A stretch of 52,887 nucleotides of DNA from Sphaerimonospora mesophila NBRC 14179 = JCM 3151 (GCA_001552515.1 BCRI01000045.1:1-52887); one strand, 5' to 3'; positions 9,722-18,043 are shown, counted from the first letter of the stretch. A program made the numbers and translations. Notes: generated from the letters alone by a model not told the origin.

Positions 9722-11440
9722 ATGCCCCACCCCGCGGATCTGATCTTCATCGACGGCGATGTCCTCACCGTCGACCAGGCATTCTCCGTCGCGCAGGCGG
9801 TGGCCGTACGAGATGGGCGCATTCTCGCGGTCGGGCAGACCACAGAGATCGAGGCGCTGGCCGGTCCGCGCACCCGGGTCGTCGATCTCGCGGGGCGTAC
9901 CCTCCTGCCCGGCATCAACGACTCGCACCTGCACGCCACCGCGTGGGGGCTGACCCGGCCGCCGTTCGCGCTCGCCGTCGGCCACCCCGACGTGGCCTCG
10001 ATCGCCGACATCGCCGAGGCCGTACGGCGGGCCGCCGCGACCACCCCCGCCGGAAAATGGATCACCGGTCTCGGCTGGGATCTCGGCTATCTGGCCGAAT
10101 GCCTCGCCGACCCGGGCCGCCGCCCCCACCGCCGCGATCTGGACGCCGTCTCACCCGATCACCCGGTCTGCCTGACCGACTTCTCCGGACACATGCTCTG
10201 GGTCAACTCCAGGGCGCTGGAGATCGCCGGCATCACCCGCGACACCTCGCCACCTCCCGGGGGAGTCGTCTACGTCGACGCCGCCGGAGAGCCCACCGGC
10301 ATGCTCGGCGAGAGCGCGATGTCCCTGGTGCAGCGGTGCGTCCCACCCGTCGGTGTGGAACAGCGCAAGCGGGCCATCCGGTCGGCGGTGGCGGCGCTGC
10401 ACGCCGAGGGCGTCACCAGCTTCACCGAGCCGGGCCTCGGGCCGGGCGGCACCGAGATCCTCGGCGGCAGTCTCGGCACCGAGTCCCTGGAGGCGTACAT
10501 CGAACTGGCCCGGGCCGGTGAGCTGGCCGCCCGGGTCAGGGTGCTGCTGCTGCCCGCCCCCATGGGCGGCTCGGCGGCCGACGTGGCCGCCGGACTGCGC
10601 GAGCTCGCCGCGGTGCCGTCCGACGTGGACCCGGAGCGGCTCGCGGTGATCGGTGTCAAGGTCTTCGCCGACGGCGTCCCGCCCAACGAGACCGCCTGGA
10701 TGCGCGAGCCGTACGGCATGGCCGGCGGCCACGGCGCCCTGTGCGTGCACGGCGCCGACGCCGCGCTGCGGGAGGCGGAGCTGACGGAGATGATCCGCAT
10801 CGCGCACGCGGCCGGCTACCAGGTCGGCGTGCACACCACCGGAGACCGGGCGATCGACGCCGTCGTGGCCGCGTTCGTCGCCGCCGACCGGGCCCACCCC
10901 CGGGCCGACGCCCGGCACTACGTGATCCACGCGGACTTCGTCTCGGTGGAGAACCTCGCCACGCTGGCCGCGCACGGATATTCCGTGAACATGAACCCGG
11001 CCATCAAATGGACCATCGCCGACCTGATGGACGAGGTCGTCGGCAAGACGCTTTCCGACTACCAGTGGCCGGTCCGCTCCGCCGCCGAGGCCGGGCTCGC
11101 CGTCTGCGCCGGCTCCGACGCCCCCATCACCGAACCCAACTGGCGGCAGGGCGTCGCGTCGATGCTGCTGCGCGAGTCGAAGGCCACCGGCCGGCCCAGC
11201 GGTCCCGAGCAGTGCGTCGATCTGGCCACCGCCGTCCGCGCCTACACGATCAACGCCGCCCGCCAGGACTTCGCCGAGTCCTGGAAGGGCAGCGTCGAGG
11301 TGGGGAAGGTCGCCGACCTGTGCGTCCTCGGCGGTGACCTGCGTGCCGCCGACCCCCATGACATCCCCGGCATCCCGATCGGCCTCACCGTGCTCGGCGG
11401 CGAGATCGTCTTCGACCGCGAGGGCGTCTCGCCGGCCTGA
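9722..11440 (+). CDS. amidohydrolase family protein (YtcJ-like, Amidohydro_3)
   Basis: A 572-residue metal-dependent hydrolase. The N-terminal composite domain (LIFIDGDVLTVDQAF, AVAVRDGRILAVG) is followed by the metal-binding HLH motif in LLPGINDSHLHATAWG (H69, H71). Later ligands are in GVHTTGDRAID and YVIHADFVS, and the closing Asp is in CAGSDAPITEPN. No signal peptide is seen. YtcJ-type enzymes hydrolyse amides or formamides, but their natural substrates are mostly unknown. A GGAG site precedes the ATG. It stands alone with its own promoter and a hairpin downstream, so context gives no substrate. Confidence 0.9.
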   Translation: MPHPADLIFIDGDVLTVDQAFSVAQAVAVRDGRILAVGQTTEIEALAGPRTRVVDLAGRTLLPGINDSHLHATAWGLTRPPFALAVGHPDVASIADIAEAVRRAAATTPAGKWITGLGWDLGYLAECLADPGRRPHRRDLDAVSPDHPVCLTDFSGHMLWVNSRALEIAGITRDTSPPPGGVVYVDAAGEPTGMLGESAMSLVQRCVPPVGVEQRKRAIRSAVAALHAEGVTSFTEPGLGPGGTEILGGSLGTESLEAYIELARAGELAARVRVLLLPAPMGGSAADVAAGLRELAAVPSDVDPERLAVIGVKVFADGVPPNETAWMREPYGMAGGHGALCVHGADAALREAELTEMIRIAHAAGYQVGVHTTGDRAIDAVVAAFVAADRAHPRADARHYVIHADFVSVENLATLAAHGYSVNMNPAIKWTIADLMDEVVGKTLSDYQWPVRSAAEAGLAVCAGSDAPITEPNWRQGVASMLLRESKATGRPSGPEQCVDLATAVRAYTINAARQDFAESWKGSVEVGKVADLCVLGGDLRAADPHDIPGIPIGLTVLGGEIVFDREGVSPA

Positions 11441-11525
11441 CGACCCGCCGCTTGGCCGGGCCGGTCGGGTGATCGTCAGCCAGGTTGCAGGGAGCGGAGC
11501 GGGAGGGGGCGAGGACCGCAGGCCG

Positions 11526-11544
11526 GGCCCCGCTCGGCGGGGCC
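11526..11544. terminator. GC-rich hairpin between convergent genes
   Basis: GGCCCCGC-TCG-GCGGGGCC is a perfect 8-bp stem with a three-base loop in the 181-base gap between the amidohydrolase and the convergent secreted-protein gene. No U-run follows on either strand, which is usual for actinomycete terminators. Confidence 0.5.
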
Positions 11545-11621
11545 TGGTGGCGGACCGGAGCTTCCTCCCGGCGCAGCGACCGTGCCGCTCAGGGATTTCC
11601 TCAGCGGTGTCGTTACCCGAG

Positions 11622-12419
11622 TCAGCCCGCCCGGCCGTCGCAGCCGACGCGCTGTGTGCTCAACGCGATGTCGTCCATCCAGACGTCGTAGGAGGCGGGG
11701 GAGGGGTTGGCCTGGTAGAGCTGCCAGCCCAGCTTGACGGTGTCGAACCGGGGGAACACGAAGTCGACGTCGTTGCCGCCGTGATCACGGGTGGACACGG
11801 TGAGGTCGGGCTTGGCCACGCCGTCGAACCACACCGAGATCCGGTTGTCCGTGGCGTCCATGCGCCATTCGACGCACTGCCACTTCCCCGCCTGAGAGGG
11901 GGCGGACTCTCGCCAGTTGGTCCAGTCGCCGGTCGGGCCGCCGTCGGCGCCGACGCCCCACAGGTCCTTGCCCAGTGTGGGGACGTACTGGCCGCCGAGC
12001 GGGCGGACGATCTCGGGCCCGGTGCCGGTGGCCTCGATGAGCGTGTAGTGCGCCCAGTCGGGCGCGGTGGGAAACGCCTGCACGCGAAGCCGTACCCTGC
12101 CGTAGAAGCCGTTGCCCGGCGGGGCGAAGTCGTCGACCTTGAGGAAGGCGCGGCCGTTGCCCTCGGTGTGGACGTGCAGCACCTTCTGGCCGTGCCGGTC
12201 GCGCTCCACCGTGAGCGTGCCGTGCTTGGTGTCGATGCCCCAGTTGAGGCTGCTCGCACCGCCGGTGGGCAGGGTCTGGAAGTCCTCGCAGAACAGCAGC
12301 GCCGTGTTCGCGCAGGTCCGCTGCTGCCCGTGGTTCGCGGGCGTCGCGCCGTACGCGACCGAGGTCGCCGTGAGCGGCAGCAGGGCGGCCAAGCAGACCC
12401 CGGGTAACCATTTCCGCAC
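11622..12419 (-). CDS. secreted Cip1-like beta-sandwich protein (cellulose-regulated)
   Basis: A 265-residue secreted protein with a signal peptide (MRKWLPGVCLAALLPLTATSVAYG, cleavage near residue 25). The mature part is a concanavalin-like beta-sandwich: CANTALLFCEDFQTLPTGG, YGRVRLRVQAFP, a central GKWQCVEWRMDATDNRISVWFDG and the closing YDVWMDDIALS. This pattern matches my memory of the Cip1-like family, named after a cellulose-induced protein of Trichoderma; homologues occur in actinomycetes, and lyase activity has been discussed for some members. The perfect CebR box 50 bases upstream supports a role during growth on cellulose. Catalytic function is not established by what I can see. Confidence 0.72.
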   Translation of the reverse strand: MRKWLPGVCLAALLPLTATSVAYGATPANHGQQRTCANTALLFCEDFQTLPTGGASSLNWGIDTKHGTLTVERDRHGQKVLHVHTEGNGRAFLKVDDFAPPGNGFYGRVRLRVQAFPTAPDWAHYTLIEATGTGPEIVRPLGGQYVPTLGKDLWGVGADGGPTGDWTNWRESAPSQAGKWQCVEWRMDATDNRISVWFDGVAKPDLTVSTRDHGGNDVDFVFPRFDTVKLGWQLYQANPSPASYDVWMDDIALSTQRVGCDGRAG

Positions 12420-12468
12420 GACATGCTCCTTATCGGGTGATGACGGACGGAGGTAAAACTACGGCATT

Positions 12469-12482
12469 TGGGAGCGCTCCCA
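12469..12482. promoter_or_regulatory. CebR-type operator TGGGAGCGCTCCCA
   Basis: A perfect 14-bp palindrome identical to the consensus operator of CebR, the cellobiose-responsive LacI-family repressor of streptomycetes and relatives. It lies 50 bases upstream of the Cip1-like start, where a repressor would cover the promoter. No cebR gene is in the window. Confidence 0.82.
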
Positions 12483-12547
12483 TAGACCTTTCCCCGCATC
12501 GATCGCCGAGCCTGAAACGTTCAGCGGACGGGGCGGACCGCCGGCCG

Positions 12548-13681
12548 TCAGTAGCCGCCGCCCCTGGCCCTGAGGACGAGGAAGACGACGACGGCGATGA
12601 CGGCCACGGCCGCGAGCACGGCGGAGGCGATCTTGGCGGCGCTGTGCGGCCGCTTCCCGATGACCTCGCCGGTGTGGGCGTTCACCATCACCTGCCAGGT
12701 CTTGCCGCCGTGCAGGTAGGTGAGGAACCACACCGGGAGCAGCACCAGCTTGAACGTGAGATCGAAATAGTGGGTGTCGACCGAGCTCACCCGCTGCTCG
12801 TCCCCGCCGATGTCGCGGCGGCAGTCGTCCTCGATGACCTCGGCCATCTGCTGCTTGGCCGACTCGAAGCCGCTCTCCGGTTCGATGTCGTAACGCACGG
12901 TCTGGAAACCGGCCAGATACTCCTGCTGGTACGGAACGACCTGCGCGAGCGGCCACGGGGTGAGCTTTTCGAGCTGCCTGGCGGGGACCCGGCCGGTCCC
13001 GGCGACGAGGACGTCGTCGAAGGCGCGCGAGACCCTTCCTGATGCGGACGACCAGCGGGTCTTGCGCACCTGGCGGGTCGCGGTCCTGGTCTGGCCGTTC
13101 TCCGTGACCGTGTAGGTCTCGGTCACCCAGTAGTGGTCGCCCCGCTGGCCCCGGTAGTCCGAGACCGTGCTCGCGTCATAGGTCCAGTACGGCAGATAGC
13201 TCCCCTTGAAGGTCTCCGCCTCGGTCACCTTCTTCAGGCTCGAGGGGGCGAACCAGCGGGAGGAGGTCCACTTGCGCAGCGCGGCGCGTGCGCCGTCCCT
13301 GTCGATGCCGAACGGGATCATCGCCTCGGGCACGATGCGCTCGATGGCGCCCGCCTCGGCGACCAGCGGGGTGCCGCAGAACTGACACTTCTCGGACAGC
13401 GTGTCGCTCTCCGTGTGCGCGTGGCAGCCCGGGCAGACGAACATGTGCGCCGCGCCGGCCGTCTCCCGTGGCTTGACCGGCAACCGGGCCAGCATGGCGA
13501 AGTCGTGCTCCCGCACCTCCCGGCCGGTGGGTGCGATGGGCTGCTCCTGCCTGCAGTACGGGCAGCGCATGCGGTGGGTGCCGGGGGCGTACTCGAGGGT
13601 GGCGCCGCACGACCGGCAGGGATAGGAGCGGGCGGTCGCCGCCCCGGCGGCGTTCGGGTCGGCGGCGTTCGGATGGGACAC
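12548..13681 (-). CDS. zinc-ribbon membrane protein (TFIIB-type zinc ribbon)
   Basis: A 377-residue protein with two N-terminal CxxC pairs (CRSC at about 23 and CPYC at about 40) forming a zinc ribbon. A second set of CxxC pairs (CPGC and CQFC, about 85-110) comes next, then a beta-rich middle domain with repeated YW and YxxE motifs, and one C-terminal membrane segment (about 350-372). It ends RARGGGY, so only a few residues follow the membrane helix. The start is a GTG at 13681 with GGAGGA six bases upstream. The next gene upstream encodes an SPFH-GYF_2 protein; the two are a recurrent actinobacterial pair, suggesting joint action on the membrane. Function unknown. Confidence 0.85.
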   Translation of the reverse strand: MSHPNAADPNAAGAATARSYPCRSCGATLEYAPGTHRMRCPYCRQEQPIAPTGREVREHDFAMLARLPVKPRETAGAAHMFVCPGCHAHTESDTLSEKCQFCGTPLVAEAGAIERIVPEAMIPFGIDRDGARAALRKWTSSRWFAPSSLKKVTEAETFKGSYLPYWTYDASTVSDYRGQRGDHYWVTETYTVTENGQTRTATRQVRKTRWSSASGRVSRAFDDVLVAGTGRVPARQLEKLTPWPLAQVVPYQQEYLAGFQTVRYDIEPESGFESAKQQMAEVIEDDCRRDIGGDEQRVSSVDTHYFDLTFKLVLLPVWFLTYLHGGKTWQVMVNAHTGEVIGKRPHSAAKIASAVLAAVAVIAVVVFLVLRARGGGY

Positions 13682-13731
13682 GGTCGGTCCTCCGGAGGTG
13701 CGGAAGGGGGTGGAACGCGGCGCTCGTCGCG

Positions 13732-13780
13732 CCGGGGGAGAGCCGGCGGGGGAGAGCCGGCGGGGGATAGCCGGGGAGAG
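13732..13780. repeat. 14-bp tandem repeat (CCGGCGGGGGAGAG units)
   Basis: Four imperfect units of about 14 bases (CCGGCGGGGGAGAG at 13743, CCGGCGGGGGATAG at 13757, with degenerate units before and after) fill the gap between the SPFH and zinc-ribbon genes. It is a simple-sequence expansion in a spacer that probably stays transcribed as part of the two-gene operon. Confidence 0.7.
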
Positions 13781-13785
13781 GGGAC

Positions 13786-14940
13786 CTACGCCTGCGGGGG
13801 CAGCGGAGGCGGGACGGTGGCCAGCACCTGGGTCAGCTCGGGCACCTGCTCGGCCGGGAGCCAGTCGGGCATGCCCGTCCGCCAGACCAGCGTGGCGCGG
13901 GTCAGCGCGCCCGTGCCCACGAGACCCGGCAGCGCGGCGAGCTCGTACGGCCCCTGCTGCCGGCCGTCGACGGCGACGTACCACTGGGCCTGCTGCTGCG
14001 ACGGGAGCGGCGGCGGCCCGCCCGCGGGGAAGGCCGGTGCGGCGGCGGGCGCCGGTTGCGGCCCGTGGCCGAGCCCGGCGGCCATTTGCCGTCCGAGTTG
14101 CTGTCCGAGTTGCTGTCCGAGGGCCATCCCCATGCCCAGGCCGATGCCCTCGCCCGCACCGCCGGGGTTGCGCGCCGCCTCGCCGATCGCGTTCGCGGCC
14201 TGGAATCGGGTGTACTGGTCGAGATCACCCGCGATCGCCATCCGGGTGCGCGCGTCGACGGCCGCCTCGACCTCCGGCGGGAGGGAGATGTTCTCGATGA
14301 AGAACGTGGGCACCGAGACGCCGACCGGGGTCAGTTCGTGGGTGAGGATGCCGGCCAGCCGCGCGCCCAGCGCGTCCTGCTGGGTCGCCAGGTCGAGCAC
14401 GGGGATGTTCGCCGTGGCCAGCGCGTTGGCCAGCCGCGCCACGATCATCTGCCGCAGATGCTCCCGCACCTCCTCCGTGCGGAACCGCGGGTCGGTTCCC
14501 GCCAGCTCGCGCAGCAGCCCGGCCGGATCGGTGATCTGGACGGCGAACCCGCCGAACGCCCGCAGCCGCACCATGCCGAACTCGGGGTCGCGCAGCATGA
14601 TCGGATTCTGCGTGCCCCATTTCAGGTCCGTGAACTGGCGGGTGTTCACGAAATAGACCTCGGCCTTGAACGGCGAGTGGAAGCCGTACTTCCAGCCCTT
14701 CAACGTCGAAAGCAGCGGCAGGTTCTGCGTCTCTAGGACGTACGTCCCGGGGACGAAGACGTCGGCTATCCGGCCCTCATTGACGAATACGGCCGTCTGC
14801 GATTCCCGGACCACCAGCCGGGCGCCCATCTTGATTTCGTTCTCATATCGCGGAAAGCGCCAGACGATGGTGTCCCTGCTGTCGTCCGTCCACTCGATGA
14901 TGTCGATGAACTCACCGCGGATGCGGTCCATCAAGCCCAC
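13786..14940 (-). CDS. SPFH domain protein with C-terminal GYF_2 domain
   Basis: A 384-residue cytoplasmic protein. Residues about 20-250 form an SPFH (band-7-like) domain of the YdjI/virion-core type: VWRFPRYENEIKMGARLVVRESQTAVFVNEGRIADVF, spelled only in part here as ENEIKMGARLVVRESQ, and IMLRDPEFGMVRLRAFG. A Gly/Met/Gln-rich linker (GIGLGMGMALGQQLGQQLG) leads to a GYF_2 domain at about 312-365 (QWYVAVDGRQQGPYELAALPG). Proteins of this class are implicated in membrane stress; B. subtilis YdjI-type proteins act with zinc-ribbon partners, as encoded next door. The pair is probably an operon with the spacer repeat between them. Confidence 0.88.
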   Translation of the reverse strand: MGLMDRIRGEFIDIIEWTDDSRDTIVWRFPRYENEIKMGARLVVRESQTAVFVNEGRIADVFVPGTYVLETQNLPLLSTLKGWKYGFHSPFKAEVYFVNTRQFTDLKWGTQNPIMLRDPEFGMVRLRAFGGFAVQITDPAGLLRELAGTDPRFRTEEVREHLRQMIVARLANALATANIPVLDLATQQDALGARLAGILTHELTPVGVSVPTFFIENISLPPEVEAAVDARTRMAIAGDLDQYTRFQAANAIGEAARNPGGAGEGIGLGMGMALGQQLGQQLGRQMAAGLGHGPQPAPAAAPAFPAGGPPPLPSQQQAQWYVAVDGRQQGPYELAALPGLVGTGALTRATLVWRTGMPDWLPAEQVPELTQVLATVPPPLPPQA

Positions 14941-15059
14941 GTTTTCCCGCCGTCCTGCCGTCGCCGGGTGCCCCGTCCGGCGTGTCGTGCCGAGCGCTCA
15001 CCGCAATCGGCTTCGCCGACCATAACAAGTCGGGCAGAACGGACGCGAGTCATCGTCGT

Positions 15060-15103
15060 GTTCGCGTGCCCGCCTCTGCAGTTGTTCGCGTGCCGCCTCT
15101 GCA
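15060..15103. repeat. 20-bp direct repeat, 24-base period
   Basis: GTTCGCGTGCC(C)GCCTCTGCA occurs at 15060-15080 and again at 15084-15103, in the gap between the SPFH gene and the adenylyltransferase gene. The copies differ by one inserted C. It may be a recent slippage duplication; no function is evident. Confidence 0.6.
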
Positions 15104-15122
15104 GGCCCTGGGTATGGACCCG

Positions 15123-16229
15123 TCACGGCGCGCACACGGCGCACCCCGCCTCGCCTTCGGGGAACTCGGCGAACACGGCCTGCTCCGGGGCGATGAGATT
15201 GACACCGTGGAGGAAACCCGCGGTGACCGGCGGGACCTCGGTGATGAGCCGGATGACCCCGTGGGCGATCAGGTGGCCGCACATCCCCGCCGACGTGGCG
15301 ATCGCCCCGGGACCGCCGAGGTCGACGGGACGGGCCGCGTTCCCCGGACCCCGGTCTCCGGGCCGTCCCCGTCTGCGGTCCTCGATCCGCTGCATGCACT
15401 CGTAGCAGGCGCCGCGCCGCGGCACGAAGACGCCCGTGGTCACGAGCGGGCCGGTGTAGCCGCCGCCCACCCACGGAATCCCGGCGGCGAAACAGGCCCG
15501 GCTGGCCCACACCCTGATGCCGTCGTCTCCTCTGGGCTCGTCGGCGCACAGGGCGACCACGTCGAACCCCGGCAGCAGCCCCGCCAGATCGCGTTCGCTT
15601 CGAACGCGGAAGGCCTCGCCCGAGACCTCGATGTCGGAGTTCAGCGTTCTCAGGCGCTCGGCGGCAGCGCTCACCTTGGTGCGGCCGATGTCGGCCTCGG
15701 TGTAGACGAGCTGCCGGTTGAGATTGGAGAGCTCGACCCGGTCGTCGTCGACCAGGTGCAGGAGCCCCACCCCGGATGCGGCCAGGGCCTGCGCGGCGGA
15801 CGAGCCGGCGCCGCCGACGCCGATCACCAGGACGCGCGCGGCCCGCAGCCTGAGCTGGGCGTCCCAGCCGTGCTCGCGCGGGGTGACGTCGGCCCAGCGG
15901 AAGAAGTCGTGGCCGCGGCTGTAGCGGTCGAGCTCGCGCGGGCTGAGCCCGGAGGCGTCCGCCGCCATGTCCTCGATGTGTCCGGAGTCGAGGAGCTGGG
16001 CGACTATCGCGTCCGCGTCGCGACGGCTCAGTTCCGGATGAAGCGACAGCAGCGACGCGTTGACGTCGGCGCACGTCCGCGTCCCGTTCATCGCCTCGAG
16101 AGCCGTCCACACCCAGCCGTACGGATCTTCGATCTCATGGGCCAGCCCGTAGATTTCGCCGCCGATGCGGATGCGGCCCCCGTCGAGACGGTAGGGCGCA
16201 TGCTCGGGCTTCACCCTCGGCAACCGCAA
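15123..16229 (-). CDS. MccB/ThiF-type adenylyltransferase with N-terminal peptide-clamp-like domain
   Basis: A 368-residue E1-like enzyme. Residues 14-88 form a PqqD/RRE-like winged-helix segment. The adenylation domain carries the nucleotide-binding GVGGAGS (137-143), DDDRVELSNLNRQ (161-173) and IGRTK (K185). Zinc-type pairs are CYEC (275-278) and CAVC (363-366). I chose a TTG start at 16229 because a GGGGAGG site lies about 5 bases upstream and the family-like sequence RLPRVKPEH starts there; GTG at 16214 has no good site. In microcin C systems the homologue MccB joins AMP to the C-terminal Asn of a peptide. An Asn-ended peptide gene lies 221 bases upstream and an MFS gene beyond it, so the same chemistry is proposed. 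A ThiF/MoeB sulfur-carrier role is less likely because no sulfur-carrier gene is near. Confidence 0.85.
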   Translation of the reverse strand: MRLPRVKPEHAPYRLDGGRIRIGGEIYGLAHEIEDPYGWVWTALEAMNGTRTCADVNASLLSLHPELSRRDADAIVAQLLDSGHIEDMAADASGLSPRELDRYSRGHDFFRWADVTPREHGWDAQLRLRAARVLVIGVGGAGSSAAQALAASGVGLLHLVDDDRVELSNLNRQLVYTEADIGRTKVSAAAERLRTLNSDIEVSGEAFRVRSERDLAGLLPGFDVVALCADEPRGDDGIRVWASRACFAAGIPWVGGGYTGPLVTTGVFVPRRGACYECMQRIEDRRRGRPGDRGPGNAARPVDLGGPGAIATSAGMCGHLIAHGVIRLITEVPPVTAGFLHGVNLIAPEQAVFAEFPEGEAGCAVCAP

Positions 16230-16450
16230 TCCGGCCTCCCCGGACAGGCATGGGCCGACCTCGGCCGGCCGGCGCCGTTTTCTTCCACGGCGGGACTTCG
16301 CATCAGAACCGTGTGCCGCGGAAAGACGAGGCGGGCGGACGGCATGGCGTGGTGAGCGGAAAGATGTGGCGATGACGCGAAGGGGCACGGAGCCGCGGTC
16401 GAGACGACGGGAGAGGCAGCCGACCACAGCTCCGCTCGCGCTGATCGGCC

Positions 16451-16585
16451 TCAGTTTCCGCTGGAGTTGCTGAGGCGCAGGGTGGTCTCGAACCGGTCCA
16501 GCCTGCGGATCTCGATCTTGATCGTCTCGTCGATGCCGAGATTTCCCTCGGCCCTGTTCTCGTCGAAGTCCATGAGATCGCTCAC
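16451..16585 (-). CDS. putative microcin C-like precursor peptide ending in Asn
   Basis: A short gene, probably 44 residues from a GTG at 16585 with GAAGAGG six bases upstream; an in-frame ATG at 16573 would give 40 residues but has no site at proper distance. The peptide is acidic at its N terminus, has an amphipathic middle (ETIKIEIRRLDRFET) and ends TLRLSNSSGN. The C-terminal Asn is the residue that MccB adenylates in microcin C (MRTGNAN). The charged first 30-35 residues look like a leader recognised by the clamp domain of the next gene, with a short Ser/Asn/Gly core. It has its own promoter-like sequence in the upstream gap. Existence of the gene is supported by the ribosome site and by the flanking enzyme; the chemistry is inference. 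Confidence 0.68.
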   Translation of the reverse strand: MSDLMDFDENRAEGNLGIDETIKIEIRRLDRFETTLRLSNSSGN

Positions 16586-16665
16586 GAGTTGCCTCTTCCC
16601 GTCGACACGCTCGGCTGCCTTGCTTGACTTTCTGGCTTTATTGACGGCGATTCTGATTGCCTGTA

Positions 16666-16695
16666 AGCATAGATCGACTTGGGATGAAAGTGAAA
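16666..16695 (-). promoter_or_regulatory. candidate promoter of the precursor peptide gene
   Basis: The 168-base gap between the MFS gene and the peptide gene is clearly richer in A+T than its surroundings. On the minus strand it holds TTTCAC (16695-16690) and TATGCT (16671-16666) 18 bases apart, which would start a transcript with a leader of about 70 bases. An open frame here (MEKIFHFHPK...) has poor third-position GC and no ribosome site, so I treat it as non-coding. Confidence 0.4.
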
Positions 16696-16753
16696 GATCT
16701 TTTCCATCTTGAGACCCGGGACGGATTCCGGCCGATCCGCAACTCCGTAATCG

Positions 16754-18043
16754 TCACCGCGCCCTGAGCGAAGCGGGTGCGGCCTCCCGGGCGTGGTCGC
16801 CGGCAAGCGGGCCGAGGTCGCTGTGAAAGCGTGGCATACCGCGGAGAAAGAGGGTGGCGAGCGGCACGGCGAACCCGGCGATCATGCTGGTCACCAGCAG
16901 CGGAGACCGTCCGATCGCCTCGGTGACCGGACCGGTCAGCGAGAGGCCGAGGGGCGTCATGATCGAAGAGGCCAGCCAGTCCACGGAGGTGACCCGGGCG
17001 AGACGGTCCGGCGGGATCTCCCGCTGGAGGTTCACCACCCACTGCACCGCGAAGATCTCCAGTCCCAGGCCGGCGACGACGTAGCACGCGTACACGAACC
17101 CCGACGACACCGGCCAGATGAGCGCGAGTGGCACGGCGCCGTACAACGCGATTCCGATCACCGCGGCCAGGCCGGGCAGCTCGGGCTTCCACCGCATGCT
17201 GATCACTCCGCCCGCCAGGCCGCCGACAGAGAGCACGGCGAGGGCGGTGCCGTACACGGCGTCGCCGCCGAAGACGTCACGGGAGACGAGGGGGAGCAGG
17301 ACCAGCGCCGGTGCGACCGTGAGCATCTGCTGGAGTGCGACGGCGACGATGCCCCCCGCCACCCACGGCCGCCGCGAGACTTCGGACAGGCCGTCGGCGA
17401 TCTCCCGGACGGCCGACGTCCGGGGCGCCGGCGTGATGGCGGGCTCGCGCAACGGCAGGAGCAGGACGAGGCCGAGCAGATAGGCCGCCAGCACGGCGAG
17501 GAACCCGATCCGTGGTGACCAGGCGGTCACCACGTAAGCGCCGAGACCGGGACCGGCGATGGCGCCGAGCCGCCAGGAGACCGCGCCCAGCGCCGCTCCC
17601 GCCGGTCGTTGGGCGGGGGTGAGGACGGACGACAGGCACGCCTGGTAGGCGGGCCGGTGGAACGCCTCGGCCGTGCCGACCAGGAAGACCAGGAGCGCCA
17701 GGAGCCACGCGGGCGCGCTGCCGCACAGCCCGATGGCGACCACGCAGCACTGGAAGGCCAGAGAAGCGATCATTACCGTCCGGCGCGGCAGCCGGTCCGC
17801 CCACAGCCCGCCGATCAGCGCGAAAACGATCAGCGCGATCCACCGGCCGGTGAAGATCGCGCCGACGGTCGAGGCGTCGCCGCCCGCGTTGAGCGCCGCG
17901 ATGGTCACCGTCACCGGAAAGATCTGGTCGGCGGCCACCGACATAGTGAAGCTAAGCCATAGCAGGCGGAACTCGCGATTTCGCACCAGGGAACCATCTG
18001 CGGGACAAACCGGACGAATGATCCTCCTCCAACGAGTGCGCAT
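16754..18043 (-). CDS. MFS transporter, exporter type (MFS_3/EntS-like)
   Basis: A 429-residue, 12-helix major facilitator protein of the drug/siderophore exporter type. The loop 2-3 motif appears as GLWADRLPRRTVM, and FLVGTAEAFHRPAYQACLSSVL is typical of EntS-like exporters. The likely N terminus is near LVRNREFRLLW; the ATG at 18043 adds about 20 residues and has no good ribosome site, while a GGAGGAGG lies inside this extension without a standard start after it, so the exact start is uncertain. In microcin C clusters an MFS protein (MccC) exports the product and gives part of the immunity. Its place directly upstream of the peptide and adenylyltransferase genes on the same strand suggests that job here. 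Confidence 0.85.
   Translation of the reverse strand: MRTRWRRIIRPVCPADGSLVRNREFRLLWLSFTMSVAADQIFPVTVTIAALNAGGDASTVGAIFTGRWIALIVFALIGGLWADRLPRRTVMIASLAFQCCVVAIGLCGSAPAWLLALLVFLVGTAEAFHRPAYQACLSSVLTPAQRPAGAALGAVSWRLGAIAGPGLGAYVVTAWSPRIGFLAVLAAYLLGLVLLLPLREPAITPAPRTSAVREIADGLSEVSRRPWVAGGIVAVALQQMLTVAPALVLLPLVSRDVFGGDAVYGTALAVLSVGGLAGGVISMRWKPELPGLAAVIGIALYGAVPLALIWPVSSGFVYACYVVAGLGLEIFAVQWVVNLQREIPPDRLARVTSVDWLASSIMTPLGLSLTGPVTEAIGRSPLLVTSMIAGFAVPLATLFLRGMPRFHSDLGPLAGDHAREAAPASLRAR

Noticed and set aside
13735-13780. The GGGGGAGAG repeats as a possible CRISPR or binding array.
   Set aside because: Units are contiguous without spacers and imperfect; simple slippage explains them.
15123-16229. 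A housekeeping MoeB/ThiF role for the adenylyltransferase.
   Set aside because: No sulfur-carrier or molybdopterin/thiamine gene is near, while an N-terminal clamp-like domain, an Asn-ended peptide gene and an exporter gene are.
16582-16806. A minus-strand frame (MEKIFHFHPK...) between the MFS and peptide genes.
   Set aside because: Third positions are AT-rich and there is no ribosome site; the stretch looks like promoter and leader DNA.
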